A DNA stretch of 64,000 bases from Candidatus Pelagibacterales bacterium (GTDB lineage Bacteria; Pseudomonadota; Alphaproteobacteria; Pelagibacterales; Pelagibacteraceae): contig CANMFY010000001.1 of assembly GCA_947497305.1 (NCBI GenBank), positions 1 through 64,000 on the forward strand. Direction: 5' to 3'. Below, piece after piece: positions 23,979-33,619 of this stretch (its first letter is position 1; each line of letters opens with the position of its first letter). The notes under the pieces were generated by a model. It made no database searches. It was not told the origin of the DNA and saw only the letters and a list, made by a program, of their open reading frames with translations. The position numbers and the translations under genes are program-made.

Positions 23979-24883
23979 CTTTTTCCCACTACTTCTAATT
24001 CAAGTTCTAAGTTTATATTAGTTTTTTTAAAAACTTGCTGTTTTATATTTTCAATTAGATTTTCGGCGTCCTCTGAAGTTGCCCCATCTAAATTCTCTAA
24101 AAAATTACAATGTAATTTGGATAGTTTAATCCCACCAACTCGTAAATCAGCACAACCGGACTCTTTAATTAATTCCCAAGCTTTTTTATTTGAATTCCTT
24201 GGATTTTTAAAGGTACTACCTCCTGTTTTAATTTTCTGTGGCTGCTCGATATCTTTTTTATTTTTTAAATTTCTCATAATTTCAATAACTTTATCTTTTT
24301 TAAGAAAAGATCCTTTCATTTCAATATTAGTGATAATCTGATTTTTAGTGAGTGAACTTTTTCTATAAGAAAAATTAATATCTTCATTATTAATAATTTT
24401 AATTTCTCCGTTCATATCAATGACTGTGATGCTCAATACTATTTTCGATATATCACTTCCATAGCATCCAGAATTCATAACAATTCCTCCTGCAATTGTG
24501 CCTGGGATACAATATAAAAATTCAAAACCAGATAAATTGTTATTGGCTGCAGTTTCTGCCAAAAGCGATTTTTGCGTAGCAGGTCCACAATTTACAATAT
24601 CATTTTTAATTTTTATAAAATCAAAATTTTTTCCAAATTTAATAACTACTCCTTCAAAACCTTTGTCTCTAATCAATAAATTTGAGCCAGAGCCGATTAT
24701 AATAATTGGAAAATGTTGGTTATTATTTCTTAAAAAAATTTGTAAATCATTTAAATCATTTGGTTTAAAAAAAAAATTTGCTTTTCCTCCAATTCCAAGC
24801 CAATTAGATTTAGATAAATCAAAATTTTCTCTTAATTCTCCTTGAAGATCTTTTTTAAGTTGTGAATAAAAATTAATGCTCAT
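23975..24883 (-). CDS. murB: UDP-N-acetylenolpyruvoylglucosamine reductase
   Basis: FAD enzyme reducing UDP-GlcNAc-enolpyruvate to UDP-MurNAc. FAD-binding motifs are visible: IIGSGSNLLIRD (about residues 61-72) and GTIAGGIVMNSGCYGSDI (about 128-145). GGSTFKNP (about 220-227) contains the catalytic serine region, and the C-terminal glutamate lies in LELEVVG. Length 302 fits the shorter murB type. It overlaps murC by 11 bp and ddl by 4 bp. Confidence 0.95.
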   Translation of the reverse strand: MSINFYSQLKKDLQGELRENFDLSKSNWLGIGGKANFFFKPNDLNDLQIFLRNNNQHFPIIIIGSGSNLLIRDKGFEGVVIKFGKNFDFIKIKNDIVNCGPATQKSLLAETAANNNLSGFEFLYCIPGTIAGGIVMNSGCYGSDISKIVLSITVIDMNGEIKIINNEDINFSYRKSSLTKNQIITNIEMKGSFLKKDKVIEIMRNLKNKKDIEQPQKIKTGGSTFKNPRNSNKKAWELIKESGCADLRVGGIKLSKLHCNFLENLDGATSEDAENLIENIKQQVFKKTNINLELELEVVGKR

Positions 24884-26279
24884 TTTTTAAATTAACAGCA
24901 ATATCTCTAATCCAGCCACTAATACTTCCGGCACCCATACAAACAATAATCTCATTTCCATATGTATGACGTTTTATAAATCTTTCTAAATCAAATTGAT
25001 TTTCTATGCATATAACATCTTTTTTTGAATTCTTTTTAATAAGCTTAGCCAACTCATAATGATTAATATTTTTAATTGGTTTTTCACTTGCCGCATAAAT
25101 AGGACATAAAACAACTAAATCACTGTCTTTAAAAGCATTTGCAAATTCTTTTTTTAATGAAGCGACTCTTGAATATCTATGAGGCTGGAACACTGTTACA
25201 ATTTTTTTGTTAATAAAGCAGGATTTGATTGCACTTAAAACTGAGACAATTTCTGTTGGATGGTGTGCGTAATCGTCATAAATTATACTTCCTCTAAAAT
25301 TACTAATTTTAGTTAATCTTCTTTGTATACCTGAAAAATTTTTTAAAGTTGTTTTTATAACATTGTTTTTAATTCCTAAACTTTTAGCAACCCCTATTGC
25401 AGCAGTTGCATTAAGCACATTGTGTTTGCCTAATAAATTTAACTCAATATTTTTAATGTACTCAACTTTATCATTTAGTTTTATAGAGATATTAAAGCTC
25501 ATCATTTTTTCTAAGTTTTTCACATTGTAAGGACGAAGGTTTGATCCATTTTCGAAACCATAGGTAATTATGTTAGACTTATTTCTTTTTTTTAAAATCT
25601 TTTTTAAAAATTTATCGTCTGTACAAACAAATGATTTACCAATTAAAGGTGTTTTATTTATAAAAGTTTCAAAACTTTTATATAAATTATTGAAATTTTT
25701 ATAATAATCTAAATGTTCCTTATCAATATTACTCACAACGGAATAGGTAATTGGTATTTTTAAAAAGCTACCATCAGATTCGTCAGCCTCAACAACTGCC
25801 CAATCTCCTTTTCCAAATAATGCATTTGAATTAATAGAGTTCAATATACCCCCATTAATAATCATTGGATCAAGTTTTGCTTTAGATAAAATGGTTGATA
25901 TCAGTGAAGTAATTGTAGTTTTGCCATGGGCTCCACTTATAACTATATTTTTTTTTAACCTTACAATCTCAGAAAGCATCTCTACTCTCTGCATTGCTGG
26001 TATTTTTTTTCTTTTTGCCTCACGTAGCTCCGGATTATCTTTATGTATTGCCGATGAAAATACAACTAATTTGGAGTTACCTATATTTTTTTTTTCATGA
26101 TTAAAAAAAATTTTTAAACCATGCTTTTGTAATCTTTTTATATTTTTATTATTTCTTGAAGTATCGCTTCCTTGAACTTTAAAACCAATATTGTGCATAA
26201 TTTCTGCAATACCGCTCATGCCTATTCCCCCTATGCCTATAAAGTGAACTTGATCGCTAGTTGTGATTTTAAAAGTCAT
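24873..26279 (-). CDS. murC: UDP-N-acetylmuramate--L-alanine ligase
   Basis: Adds L-Ala to UDP-MurNAc, the first Mur ligase step. HFIGIGGIGMSGIAEIMH (about residues 12-29) is the UDP-binding Rossmann motif. The ATP loop is SGAHGKTTITSL (about 115-126), with EADESDGSF (about 173-181) and YDDYAHHPTEI (about 325-335). Length 468 is normal. It overlaps murG by 4 bp upstream and murB by 11 bp downstream. Confidence 0.96.
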   Translation of the reverse strand: MTFKITTSDQVHFIGIGGIGMSGIAEIMHNIGFKVQGSDTSRNNKNIKRLQKHGLKIFFNHEKKNIGNSKLVVFSSAIHKDNPELREAKRKKIPAMQRVEMLSEIVRLKKNIVISGAHGKTTITSLISTILSKAKLDPMIINGGILNSINSNALFGKGDWAVVEADESDGSFLKIPITYSVVSNIDKEHLDYYKNFNNLYKSFETFINKTPLIGKSFVCTDDKFLKKILKKRNKSNIITYGFENGSNLRPYNVKNLEKMMSFNISIKLNDKVEYIKNIELNLLGKHNVLNATAAIGVAKSLGIKNNVIKTTLKNFSGIQRRLTKISNFRGSIIYDDYAHHPTEIVSVLSAIKSCFINKKIVTVFQPHRYSRVASLKKEFANAFKDSDLVVLCPIYAASEKPIKNINHYELAKLIKKNSKKDVICIENQFDLERFIKRHTYGNEIIVCMGAGSISGWIRDIAVNLKNEH

Positions 26280-27349
26280 GATAAAATCTCATTAATTTCT
26301 CTTTCAAAAATTTCATTAACGTTTGTATTGATTAGTTCTTTTAATTTGGCCTTTTTTTCAAGTAATTTTTCTTTATTAAGTATAAGTTCATTTACTAAAC
26401 CAAATAATTTTTCACTGTTTAGATCTTGTTGTTCAATAAGCCAACAAGCCTTCATTCTAAAAAAATAATCTGCATTGTAAAATTGATGATTGTCCAAAGA
26501 ATCTTTAAATGGAATAGCTATGAATGGTATTTCTAGAAAAGCCAACTCTGCTAATGTTGAGGAACCAGCTCTTGTAATAACTAAATCTGATATCATCATA
26601 TATTTTTCAATATTTGGTTCAAAATTAAAAATAGTAACATTAGAATTATTTTTATAAAAGGGATCTATTTTCAGTTCTTGTTCTTTATTGCCAACTTGAT
26701 GAATAATTCTTATCTTTTTATTAAGTTTAAATAATTTATTTAATTACTGTGGTAATTGTTGAATAAAACTCTCAGCCCCTTGACTTCCACCTATAACAAG
26801 TAGGGTGAAATCGAAATTATAATCTTTTTTAAAATAATTATTATTTTTAGCTAAATAAATTTGCTCTCTTACTAACTGACCAACAAAAGTACTTTTATCT
26901 TTATCAATATTTTTTAAAGGATATCCCGTTAATACTTTTATCGAACTATTTAAAAAAAATTTATTTACCCTACCTACTACAGAATTAGTCTCATAAATAA
27001 TAAATTTTTTACCAAGTAATCTTGCTGCTAATAAAATTGGAAAAGAAGCATAACCACCAGAACCTATAATTAATTGTGGTTTTTTTGTTATAATAAGAAC
27101 AATTGAATATAAAAATGAAATTAATATTAAAAAAAGTGAATAAATTAATTTTAATCCTTTTTTTCCTGTGGGTGTTTTAACATTTATAAAAGTTAAATTT
27201 TTTAAATTATTATTATTTATAAATTTTTTTGCTCTAAAATCGGTAATAAGATCAATGTCAAAGTTTTTTTTTTTAAGATATTCTACTAATGCTACAGCTG
27301 GAAATATGTGACCTCCTGTTCCTCCAGTGCAAATAAAAATTTTTTTCAT
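26276..27349 (-). pseudogene. murG: murG interrupted by an in-frame TAA
   Basis: MurG is the membrane-associated GlcNAc transferase that makes lipid II from lipid I. Starting at the ATG at 27349 (MKKIFICTGGTGGHIFPAVAL), the frame stays open to codon 201. It then meets TAA at 26744-26746 (codon 202) and continues in the same frame to 26276. The total is about 357 codons, normal for MurG. The interrupted part reads LPQ-stop-LNKLFKLNKKIRIIHQVG, which aligns without gap to the family. Both the N-terminal GGTGGH loop and the C-terminal RAGSSTLAELAF motif are intact. There is no ATG, GTG or TTG in frame from the stop until 26599. The start overlaps the ftsW stop as TAATG. A sequencing or amplification error is as likely as a true lesion. 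Confidence 0.85.
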
Positions 27350-28473
27350 TATGATAATTTTCTTTTGGTAAAACCAAGTAATATTCCACATATTATTCCA
27401 CAACCAATCATGGATGATCCACCGTAACTTATAAAAGGAAATGTCATTCCTTTATTTGGAAGAATATTTAATGTAACTCCTAAATTAATAATAGATTGCA
27501 AATAAACCAGGCATGACAATCCTACTAAAGCTAGTTTCCTAAAAGAATTATTTTCAATACTAAATTGTGTAAAAATTCTTAAAAAGATAAAAGTTATTGT
27601 TAAAAAGATTATTAATATCATCAAAATCCCGAACTCCTCTCCTATGACTGCTAAAACAAAATCTGTATGCGCTTCAGGAACTCTTTCTTTTAATACTCCC
27701 TCTCCTATCCCTCTTCCTGTAAATCCACCTTGCTTAATTGACTCTAGAGCTTTTTGAGTTTGTAAATTATCTCCCTTACTTGGATCAATAAAAGTTTTTA
27801 ATCTTCTAAAAATATATGAAAATCGTTCATTAAATAACAATAATGTTGAAGCTATTCCTATAAAGATAGCAAGACCTAAAGAAATAATTAGAGCAATACT
27901 AATCCCCGAAACAAATATTAAAATTAACCAGACAGAGAAAATTAATAAACTCTGACCAACGTCAGGTTGATTTAGTAATAATAATAAAGAAAAAAACAGT
28001 ATACAAAAAGAATAAAAAATTCTTAATTTAAGATCTCCTATTTGTGAATTAGAAATAATTAAAGAACATAGTAATACAAAAAAAGGCTTATAAATTTCAA
28101 CAGGTTGAAATCTAAAAAAAATTAAATTTATCCATCTCTTGGAGCCTTTAACCTCGACTCCTAAGATTAAGACTAATAACAATAAAAAAGCTGTAATAAT
28201 AAAACCTAAAATACAATATTTCTCAATTTGTTTTGCATCTAAAAAAGATAATAAAGTTAAAATTAAAAAGCTAAGGAGTGCAAATAAAATATGCTTTATA
28301 ATTAAAAGGTAATCTGTTTTATATATTCTTTCAGAGGCAATATTAGAAGTTGAGGTATAAGCAAAAAATATACCTAGAAACATTAAAAAAATTATTGATA
28401 TAAAAAGAAGCTTATCAATATTTCTCCACCACAAGGCAAATTGATCTGTATTGGTTCTGCCAAAATTAATCAT
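27349..28473 (-). CDS. ftsW: Peptidoglycan glycosyltransferase FtsW
   Basis: SEDS-family septal peptidoglycan polymerase with about ten membrane helices in 374 residues. Family landmarks are KGSKRWI (about residues 110-116), FRFQPVEIYKP (about 121-131), QPDVGQSLLI (about 169-178), RVPEAHTDFVLAVIGEEFG (about 263-281) and FPFISYGGSSM (about 345-355). It lies between murD (4-bp overlap) and murG, in standard order. The partner transpeptidase FtsI is encoded upstream in the same cluster. Confidence 0.95.
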   Translation of the reverse strand: MINFGRTNTDQFALWWRNIDKLLFISIIFLMFLGIFFAYTSTSNIASERIYKTDYLLIIKHILFALLSFLILTLLSFLDAKQIEKYCILGFIITAFLLLLVLILGVEVKGSKRWINLIFFRFQPVEIYKPFFVLLCSLIISNSQIGDLKLRIFYSFCILFFSLLLLLNQPDVGQSLLIFSVWLILIFVSGISIALIISLGLAIFIGIASTLLLFNERFSYIFRRLKTFIDPSKGDNLQTQKALESIKQGGFTGRGIGEGVLKERVPEAHTDFVLAVIGEEFGILMILIIFLTITFIFLRIFTQFSIENNSFRKLALVGLSCLVYLQSIINLGVTLNILPNKGMTFPFISYGGSSMIGCGIICGILLGFTKRKLS

Positions 28474-29771
28474 GCGTATTTCTTTACCAATTTCTTAAAA
28501 ATATTACCTCGATGTTCGAAATTTTTGTATTGATCGAAGGAAGCAGCTGAAGGACTTAATAATATAACTTGTTTTAGTCCTGGATTTTTTTTTGCCTCAC
28601 TCAAAGCCGATAACAAAGCATTTTTTAGAGAGTGACTAGTATTATATTTTATAATGCTTTTAATTTGATTTAAAAAAAATTTGATTTTTTTTCCTATAAT
28701 ATAAGCTTTTAAAATAGATTTTTTAAATTTATTAATAATTATCTTATCTTTTTCTTTGGCAAGTCCTCCAACAATCCAATGAATATTTTTATAATTACTT
28801 AAGGCAACTTCAGTTGAGGAAAAATTTGTTGCCTTAGAGTCGTTTATAAAAGTTAAGTTATTTTTTATCTTGATAATTTCTTGTCGATGCGGAAGCCCTT
28901 TAAAGTTTTTTATTGTATTCAAATAAATATTGGTTGGAATTTTAAAATGTTTCGCAATTTTTGATAAAATATAAAGACAATTCTTAAAATGACTTCCTTT
29001 AAGTGAATTACTAATTAAATTATCTCTAATATTAAAATGAAAATTTCTTTTGATTAATTTAATATTTTTTAAATTATATTTCTTAAATTTAATAACTCTT
29101 AATATTTTAGATTGTTGATTATTACTCAGATCTAAAAAACCAACGCCTTCTTTAGTTAATCCCTTAAAAATTTTTAGTTTTGCTGAAATATAATTATTAA
29201 TATTTACATGCCTTTCAATATGATCTGGGCTTACATTTAATAAAACTGAAACTGTACTTGGTAACCGCGAGGAGTAATCTAGTTGATAAGAGGATAACTC
29301 CAGTACAAAAATAGCAGATTTTTGTTTATATGGTAAATCTAAGACAGGTGTTCCATAATTGCCTCCAATAAAAACATCTTTTTTTGCATTTTTTAATAAT
29401 TCATAAATCAATTTGCACATTGTGGATTTACCATTTGTGCCTGTAACCATAATAACTTTTTGATTGGTAATGGAGCTACAAAATAAATCTAAATCTGTAA
29501 TAATTTTATTTTTGTTTTTCTCAAAAAAAAATTTTTTAGAATGTGTGTAAATATTAATTCCTGGGGACAAAACTATAAAATCATAACTACAATCAAACCA
29601 ATTCTTATTTACTCGATATTTTTTTTTGAATTTTTCTCTTAACCTTTTATTATCATCCCAGCATTCGATATTAGCTTTATTTTTTTTTAATTGAGATAAA
29701 GTTGCATTGCCACTTATGCCAAGTCCAAAAACTAAAAATTTTTTTTGGCTACACTGTTCTAGTGAGAGCAT
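28470..29771 (-). CDS. murD: UDP-N-acetylmuramoylalanine--D-glutamate ligase
   Basis: Adds D-Glu to UDP-MurNAc-L-Ala. The N-terminal Rossmann motif is FGLGISGNATL (about residues 16-26). The ATP-binding loop VTGTNGKSTMCKLI is near residue 111. LELSSYQLDY (about 153-162) and the LLNVSPDHIERH motif (about 178-189) are intact, and LSPSAASFDQYKNFEHRG marks the C-terminal domain. Length 433 is normal. It overlaps mraY by 1 bp and ftsW by 4 bp. Confidence 0.95.
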   Translation of the reverse strand: MLSLEQCSQKKFLVFGLGISGNATLSQLKKNKANIECWDDNKRLREKFKKKYRVNKNWFDCSYDFIVLSPGINIYTHSKKFFFEKNKNKIITDLDLFCSSITNQKVIMVTGTNGKSTMCKLIYELLKNAKKDVFIGGNYGTPVLDLPYKQKSAIFVLELSSYQLDYSSRLPSTVSVLLNVSPDHIERHVNINNYISAKLKIFKGLTKEGVGFLDLSNNQQSKILRVIKFKKYNLKNIKLIKRNFHFNIRDNLISNSLKGSHFKNCLYILSKIAKHFKIPTNIYLNTIKNFKGLPHRQEIIKIKNNLTFINDSKATNFSSTEVALSNYKNIHWIVGGLAKEKDKIIINKFKKSILKAYIIGKKIKFFLNQIKSIIKYNTSHSLKNALLSALSEAKKNPGLKQVILLSPSAASFDQYKNFEHRGNIFKKLVKKYA

Positions 29772-30859
29772 TATCTTAATTTAAGAGATGCAAGACCTAC
29801 TAAAGCAAAAACTATCGCTATGATCCAAAATCGAATTACAACTGTAGACTCGCTCCAACCCTTTTTTTCAAAATGATGATGTAAAGGTGCCATTTGAAAA
29901 ACTCTTTTTCCTGTTAATTTAAATGACATAACTTGAATAATAACTGACAAAGCCTCTAACACAAAAAGTCCACTCACAATTGCTAAAACTATTTCATGTT
30001 TGGTTATAATTCCAATTGTTCCAAGTGCTGCACCTAAAGATAAAGAACCTGTATCTCCCATAAAAACTTTAGCTGGAGGAGAATTAAACCATAAAAATCC
30101 TAAACCAGCTCCGATCATTGCTCCTAGAAAAATACAAATTTCACCTGTATTTTTAATATAAGCTATCTGAAGATATTTTGAAAAAACGATATTACCCGAA
30201 ACATAAGCTATAAATGCAAAAGTTAACGCAACAAGAATAACTGGAACAATTGCAAGTCCATCAAGCCCATCTGTTAAATTAACAGCATTAGAAGTTCCAA
30301 CAATAACCACTAACCCAAATATAAAATAAAAAATCCCAAAGTTTAAAACAAAATTCTTAAACAATGGAAAGTAAACTTTATAATTAAGTTCTGGTCCAGT
30401 ATTTAAAATTACTAAATATATAACAATTATACCGCTTAAAAATTGCAAGAATAATTTCAATTTCGCACTAATACCTTTGGAATTATTTTTTATGACTTTT
30501 AAATAATCATCAACAAAACCTATTGCTCCAAAACTTAATAAACAAAAAATTAATATCAAAACATATTTATTCGTAAGATCAGCCCATAATAAAGTCGAAA
30601 ATAAAATACTTAAAATAATTATTAATCCTCCCATAGTAGGAGTTCCTGATTTTTTTATAATATGGGATAAAGGCCCGTCATCACGAATAGGCTGGCCGTA
30701 TTTTTGAAATGTTTTTAATTTAGCTATTAAACTTTCTCCGACTAAAAGTATAAATGCTAGTGAAGTTACAACTGAAATACCTGTTCTAAAAGTAATATAT
30801 TTAAAAACATTCAAAACACTAACGTCTGAGGAAAAATATTTAAAAAAAAAATAAAGCAT
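29771..30859 (-). CDS. mraY: Phospho-N-acetylmuramoyl-pentapeptide-transferase
   Basis: Integral membrane enzyme that makes lipid I from UDP-MurNAc-pentapeptide and undecaprenyl phosphate. Active-site motifs are GFVDDYLKV (aspartates near residue 116-117), NLTDGLDGL (near 194-202) and [12 protein letters not shown] (near 325-336). The [11 protein letters not shown] segment near residue 72 is diagnostic. Length 362 and about ten membrane helices fit. It sits between murF (2-bp gap) and murD (1-bp overlap). Confidence 0.96.
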   Translation of the reverse strand: MLYFFFKYFSSDVSVLNVFKYITFRTGISVVTSLAFILLVGESLIAKLKTFQKYGQPIRDDGPLSHIIKKSGTPTMGGLIIILSILFSTLLWADLTNKYVLILIFCLLSFGAIGFVDDYLKVIKNNSKGISAKLKLFLQFLSGIIVIYLVILNTGPELNYKVYFPLFKNFVLNFGIFYFIFGLVVIVGTSNAVNLTDGLDGLAIVPVILVALTFAFIAYVSGNIVFSKYLQIAYIKNTGEICIFLGAMIGAGLGFLWFNSPPAKVFMGDTGSLSLGAALGTIGIITKHEIVLAIVSGLFVLEALSVIIQVMSFKLTGKRVFQMAPLHHHFEKKGWSESTVVIRFWIIAIVFALVGLASLKLR

Positions 30860-30861
30860 TA

Positions 30862-32208
30862 CTAAAATTTCTTGAAAAAATTAAATAACCCAATTCTATT
30901 GGATGATTTGACTAACAAAATATCATTATTCTCAACAAGTTTGAAAAGATTTTGTTTGAGCAGACTAATATTTTTAATCAATAGGCCTTTTTTGCTGTGG
31001 TTTAGCTTTTGATAAGTATATCTAACCTCCGAACCTACGCAAAAAACTTTATCTATATTAGTTTTGTTTAATATTTTTGCTACTTGCTGATGATAATATT
31101 TTGATTTTTTACCAAGCTCTAGCATATCTCCCATAATTAAAATTTTTCTATAACCTTTTTTTTTTCTTAATGAGAAATTAAAAATTGACTGCTCAAGAGA
31201 TGCTGGATTGGAATTATAACTATCATTAACTAGAAGAATTCTTTTATTTTTAATTCTAATATTTTTTTCATTTCCCCTGCCTTCAGGAATTTTAAAATTA
31301 TTAAATTTATTTTTTAAAAGATTAATATTATGATTTAAATAATAATGAACGCATAATGTTGCTGCTACATTATATAAATAAGACTTATTCAAATTATTTA
31401 TTTTAAAATTAAATATTTTATTCTTTATTTTAAAAGATACTTTTGCTGAACTTTTTATAATTTGAATATCTGACTTTAAAAAACCAAAAGTTATAATTTT
31501 AATATTTTTTTGATTCGCAATTTTTTTTAAAGAATTAAAAAATTTATCATCTTTATTCAAAATAATAATTCCATTCTGGCAAATCCTATTCATAATCTCC
31601 GCTTTTGCCTTACAAATACCATCTATATTATTAAAATTTTCTAAATGCGCTGGGCCAATATTGGTTATTATTGCAATGTGCGGTCTTACTACATTAACAA
31701 GTTTATCAATTTCACCTTTAAAACTCATTCCTAGTTCAAAAACTCCATATTTATTATCAGAGCTTAGGTTTGCTAAGGAGTATGGAACTCCAAAATGATT
31801 ATTAAAAGATTTAGGTGAGGAGTGTGTTTTTCCAAATCTACTTAATGAACTTTTTAATAAATTTTTCAATGAGGTTTTTCCACAGCTACCGGTCACAGCT
31901 ATAATTTTAGCTTTGCTTCTCTGTCTTGCGTAAGATGCTAAATTTATTAAACTTTCTAAAGTATTTTTGGTCCTTATCGATCTTAAATTATTAGACTTTG
32001 TACTAATGACGGCTAAATTATTTTTTTTTTTTAATACTGTTTTAACATATCTATGGCCATCATCATTAACTCCTTTTATAGCAAAAAAAATTCCTCTATT
32101 TGAAACCTCTCTGCTATCTATTGCAACTTTATTAAAAAATAACTTTTTATTTATATTTGAATTAAAAACTAAATTAATTTCTTCGCTTGTATAAAGCTTT
32201 GATGCCAT
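30862..32208 (-). CDS. murF: UDP-N-acetylmuramoyl-tripeptide--D-Ala-D-Ala ligase
   Basis: Adds the D-Ala-D-Ala dipeptide to finish the cytoplasmic muropeptide precursor. [16 protein letters not shown] (about residues 31-46) is the UDP-substrate motif. The ATP loop is [14 protein letters not shown] (about 104-117). [11 protein letters not shown] (about 155-165) and [10 protein letters not shown] (about 325-334) are conserved. Length 448 is typical. It lies 1 bp after murE and 2 bp before mraY. Confidence 0.95.
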   Translation of the reverse strand: MASKLYTSEEINLVFNSNINKKLFFNKVAIDSREVSNRGIFFAIKGVNDDGHRYVKTVLKKKNNLAVISTKSNNLRSIRTKNTLESLINLASYARQRSKAKIIAVTGSCGKTSLKNLLKSSLSRFGKTHSSPKSFNNHFGVPYSLANLSSDNKYGVFELGMSFKGEIDKLVNVVRPHIAIITNIGPAHLENFNNIDGICKAKAEIMNRICQNGIIILNKDDKFFNSLKKIANQKNIKIITFGFLKSDIQIIKSSAKVSFKIKNKIFNFKINNLNKSYLYNVAATLCVHYYLNHNINLLKNKFNNFKIPEGRGNEKNIRIKNKRILLVNDSYNSNPASLEQSIFNFSLRKKKGYRKILIMGDMLELGKKSKYYHQQVAKILNKTNIDKVFCVGSEVRYTYQKLNHSKKGLLIKNISLLKQNLFKLVENNDILLVKSSNRIGLFNFFKKF

Positions 32209-32209
32209 T

Positions 32210-33619
32210 TTATTTTAAGAAAAATTTAGATACTTTTTGATCGGAAAAATATTTTTTTTGATCATTTATAATCTGATAATTTTCATGTCCTTTGCCAGCA
32301 ATCAGTAAAGTACAATCGTTTTTAAGATTTTTAATGGCCAATTTAATTGCCATTTTTCTATCTAATATAATCTTTGATCTTAAACACCCTTTTTTAATTT
32401 GTTTAATAATTGAAGTAGGATTTTCATGTCTAGGATTATCATTTGTTAAATATATTTTTGAGGCAAATTGATTAGCTATTTTGCCCATTTTATATCTTTT
32501 TCCTTTATCCCGACCACCACCACAACCAAATACGACATCTACTTTCTTATTAAACTGTTTTGTTAAAGTTTGAAGACTTTTTTTTAAAGCATCTGGAGTA
32601 TGAGCATAATCAACTACTACAGCAGATTTTTTTTTATTACCCACATACTGCATTCGTCCAGTTGCAGTTTTTATTTTTATTAAAGTATTAATAATCTTAT
32701 CAGGATTTTTAATAGTTAAATATGAGGCTAACATTGCTGCAAATAAATTTTTGATTTGAAAGTCTCCTATTAGATTAACACTAATATTATATATTTTATT
32801 TAAAAAATTAATTTTTATTGCTTGTCGTTTTCCTAAAAAAAAATGTGAAATTAATTTAATGGTATTTCCTCTTGATCCAAAGGATAGAATTTTTATTTTT
32901 CTTTTATTGCAAATTTTTTTTAGTAATAAATATTCAGGAATATCTGTATCTATAATCGCAAAAGAATTTTTTTTTAACAAGTTTTTAAAAAGATAAAGTT
33001 TGGCATTTAAATAATTTTTTAAATTTTTATGATAATCTAAATGATCTTGTGTAAAATTAGTAAATATTCCTGCGCTGAAATTAATATTATCTAATCGATT
33101 TTGATGAAGCCCATGGCTTGAGGCTTCTAAGCACACATTTTCAATTCTTTTTTTTTTTAATAAATATAATTCTTTATGAACGGTAATAGTATCTGGAGTT
33201 GTAAGATTAGTTTTTTTAAATTTATTCTTAAAATTAATACCAAGTGTCCCAATTGCTGCTGAATTTATTTTAAGATTATTCAAAATCTGGTAGTAAAAAT
33301 TAGCAACTGATGATTTTCCATTTGTTCCAGTGACCGCAATTATATTATTTGGCTTTTTTTTATATTTAATAGAACAAGCTTCTGCTAAAAATTTTCTAAC
33401 ATTGCTGACTTTTAAATAATTTTTATTTTTAATATTTTTACTTGTTACAACTTTAGAAGCACCTTTGCTTAATGCCTCTGAACTATATAAGTTTCCTGAT
33501 TCCGTTAAACCATTAATTGCAAAAAAAATATCATTTTTTTTTATTTTTTTAGAATTGATAGAAAAATTTCTATTTTGATATTTTAAAGATTTAATTTTTT
33601 TACTTAGCATTGAAAGCAA
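32210..33619 (-). CDS. murE: UDP-MurNAc-tripeptide synthetase (meso-DAP type)
   Basis: Adds the third residue of the stem peptide. The ATP loop VTGTNGKSSVANF is near residues 94-106. The DNPRHENP motif (about 390-397) is the recognised indicator of meso-diaminopimelate specificity. The LEASSHGL motif (about 159-166) is also conserved. Length is 469 residues from 33619, or 466 from the second ATG at 33610, which would reduce the overlap with ftsI. It overlaps the ftsI end by up to 20 bp. Confidence 0.95.
   Translation of the reverse strand: MLSMLSKKIKSLKYQNRNFSINSKKIKKNDIFFAINGLTESGNLYSSEALSKGASKVVTSKNIKNKNYLKVSNVRKFLAEACSIKYKKKPNNIIAVTGTNGKSSVANFYYQILNNLKINSAAIGTLGINFKNKFKKTNLTTPDTITVHKELYLLKKKRIENVCLEASSHGLHQNRLDNINFSAGIFTNFTQDHLDYHKNLKNYLNAKLYLFKNLLKKNSFAIIDTDIPEYLLLKKICNKRKIKILSFGSRGNTIKLISHFFLGKRQAIKINFLNKIYNISVNLIGDFQIKNLFAAMLASYLTIKNPDKIINTLIKIKTATGRMQYVGNKKKSAVVVDYAHTPDALKKSLQTLTKQFNKKVDVVFGCGGGRDKGKRYKMGKIANQFASKIYLTNDNPRHENPTSIIKQIKKGCLRSKIILDRKMAIKLAIKNLKNDCTLLIAGKGHENYQIINDQKKYFSDQKVSKFFLK

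Noticed and set aside
27350-27403. Upstream ATG as murG start (MWNNMWNITWFYQ...)
   Set aside because: It lies inside ftsW and adds residues unrelated to MurG; the ATG at 27349 precedes the conserved KKIFICTGGTGGH and overlaps the ftsW stop as TAATG.
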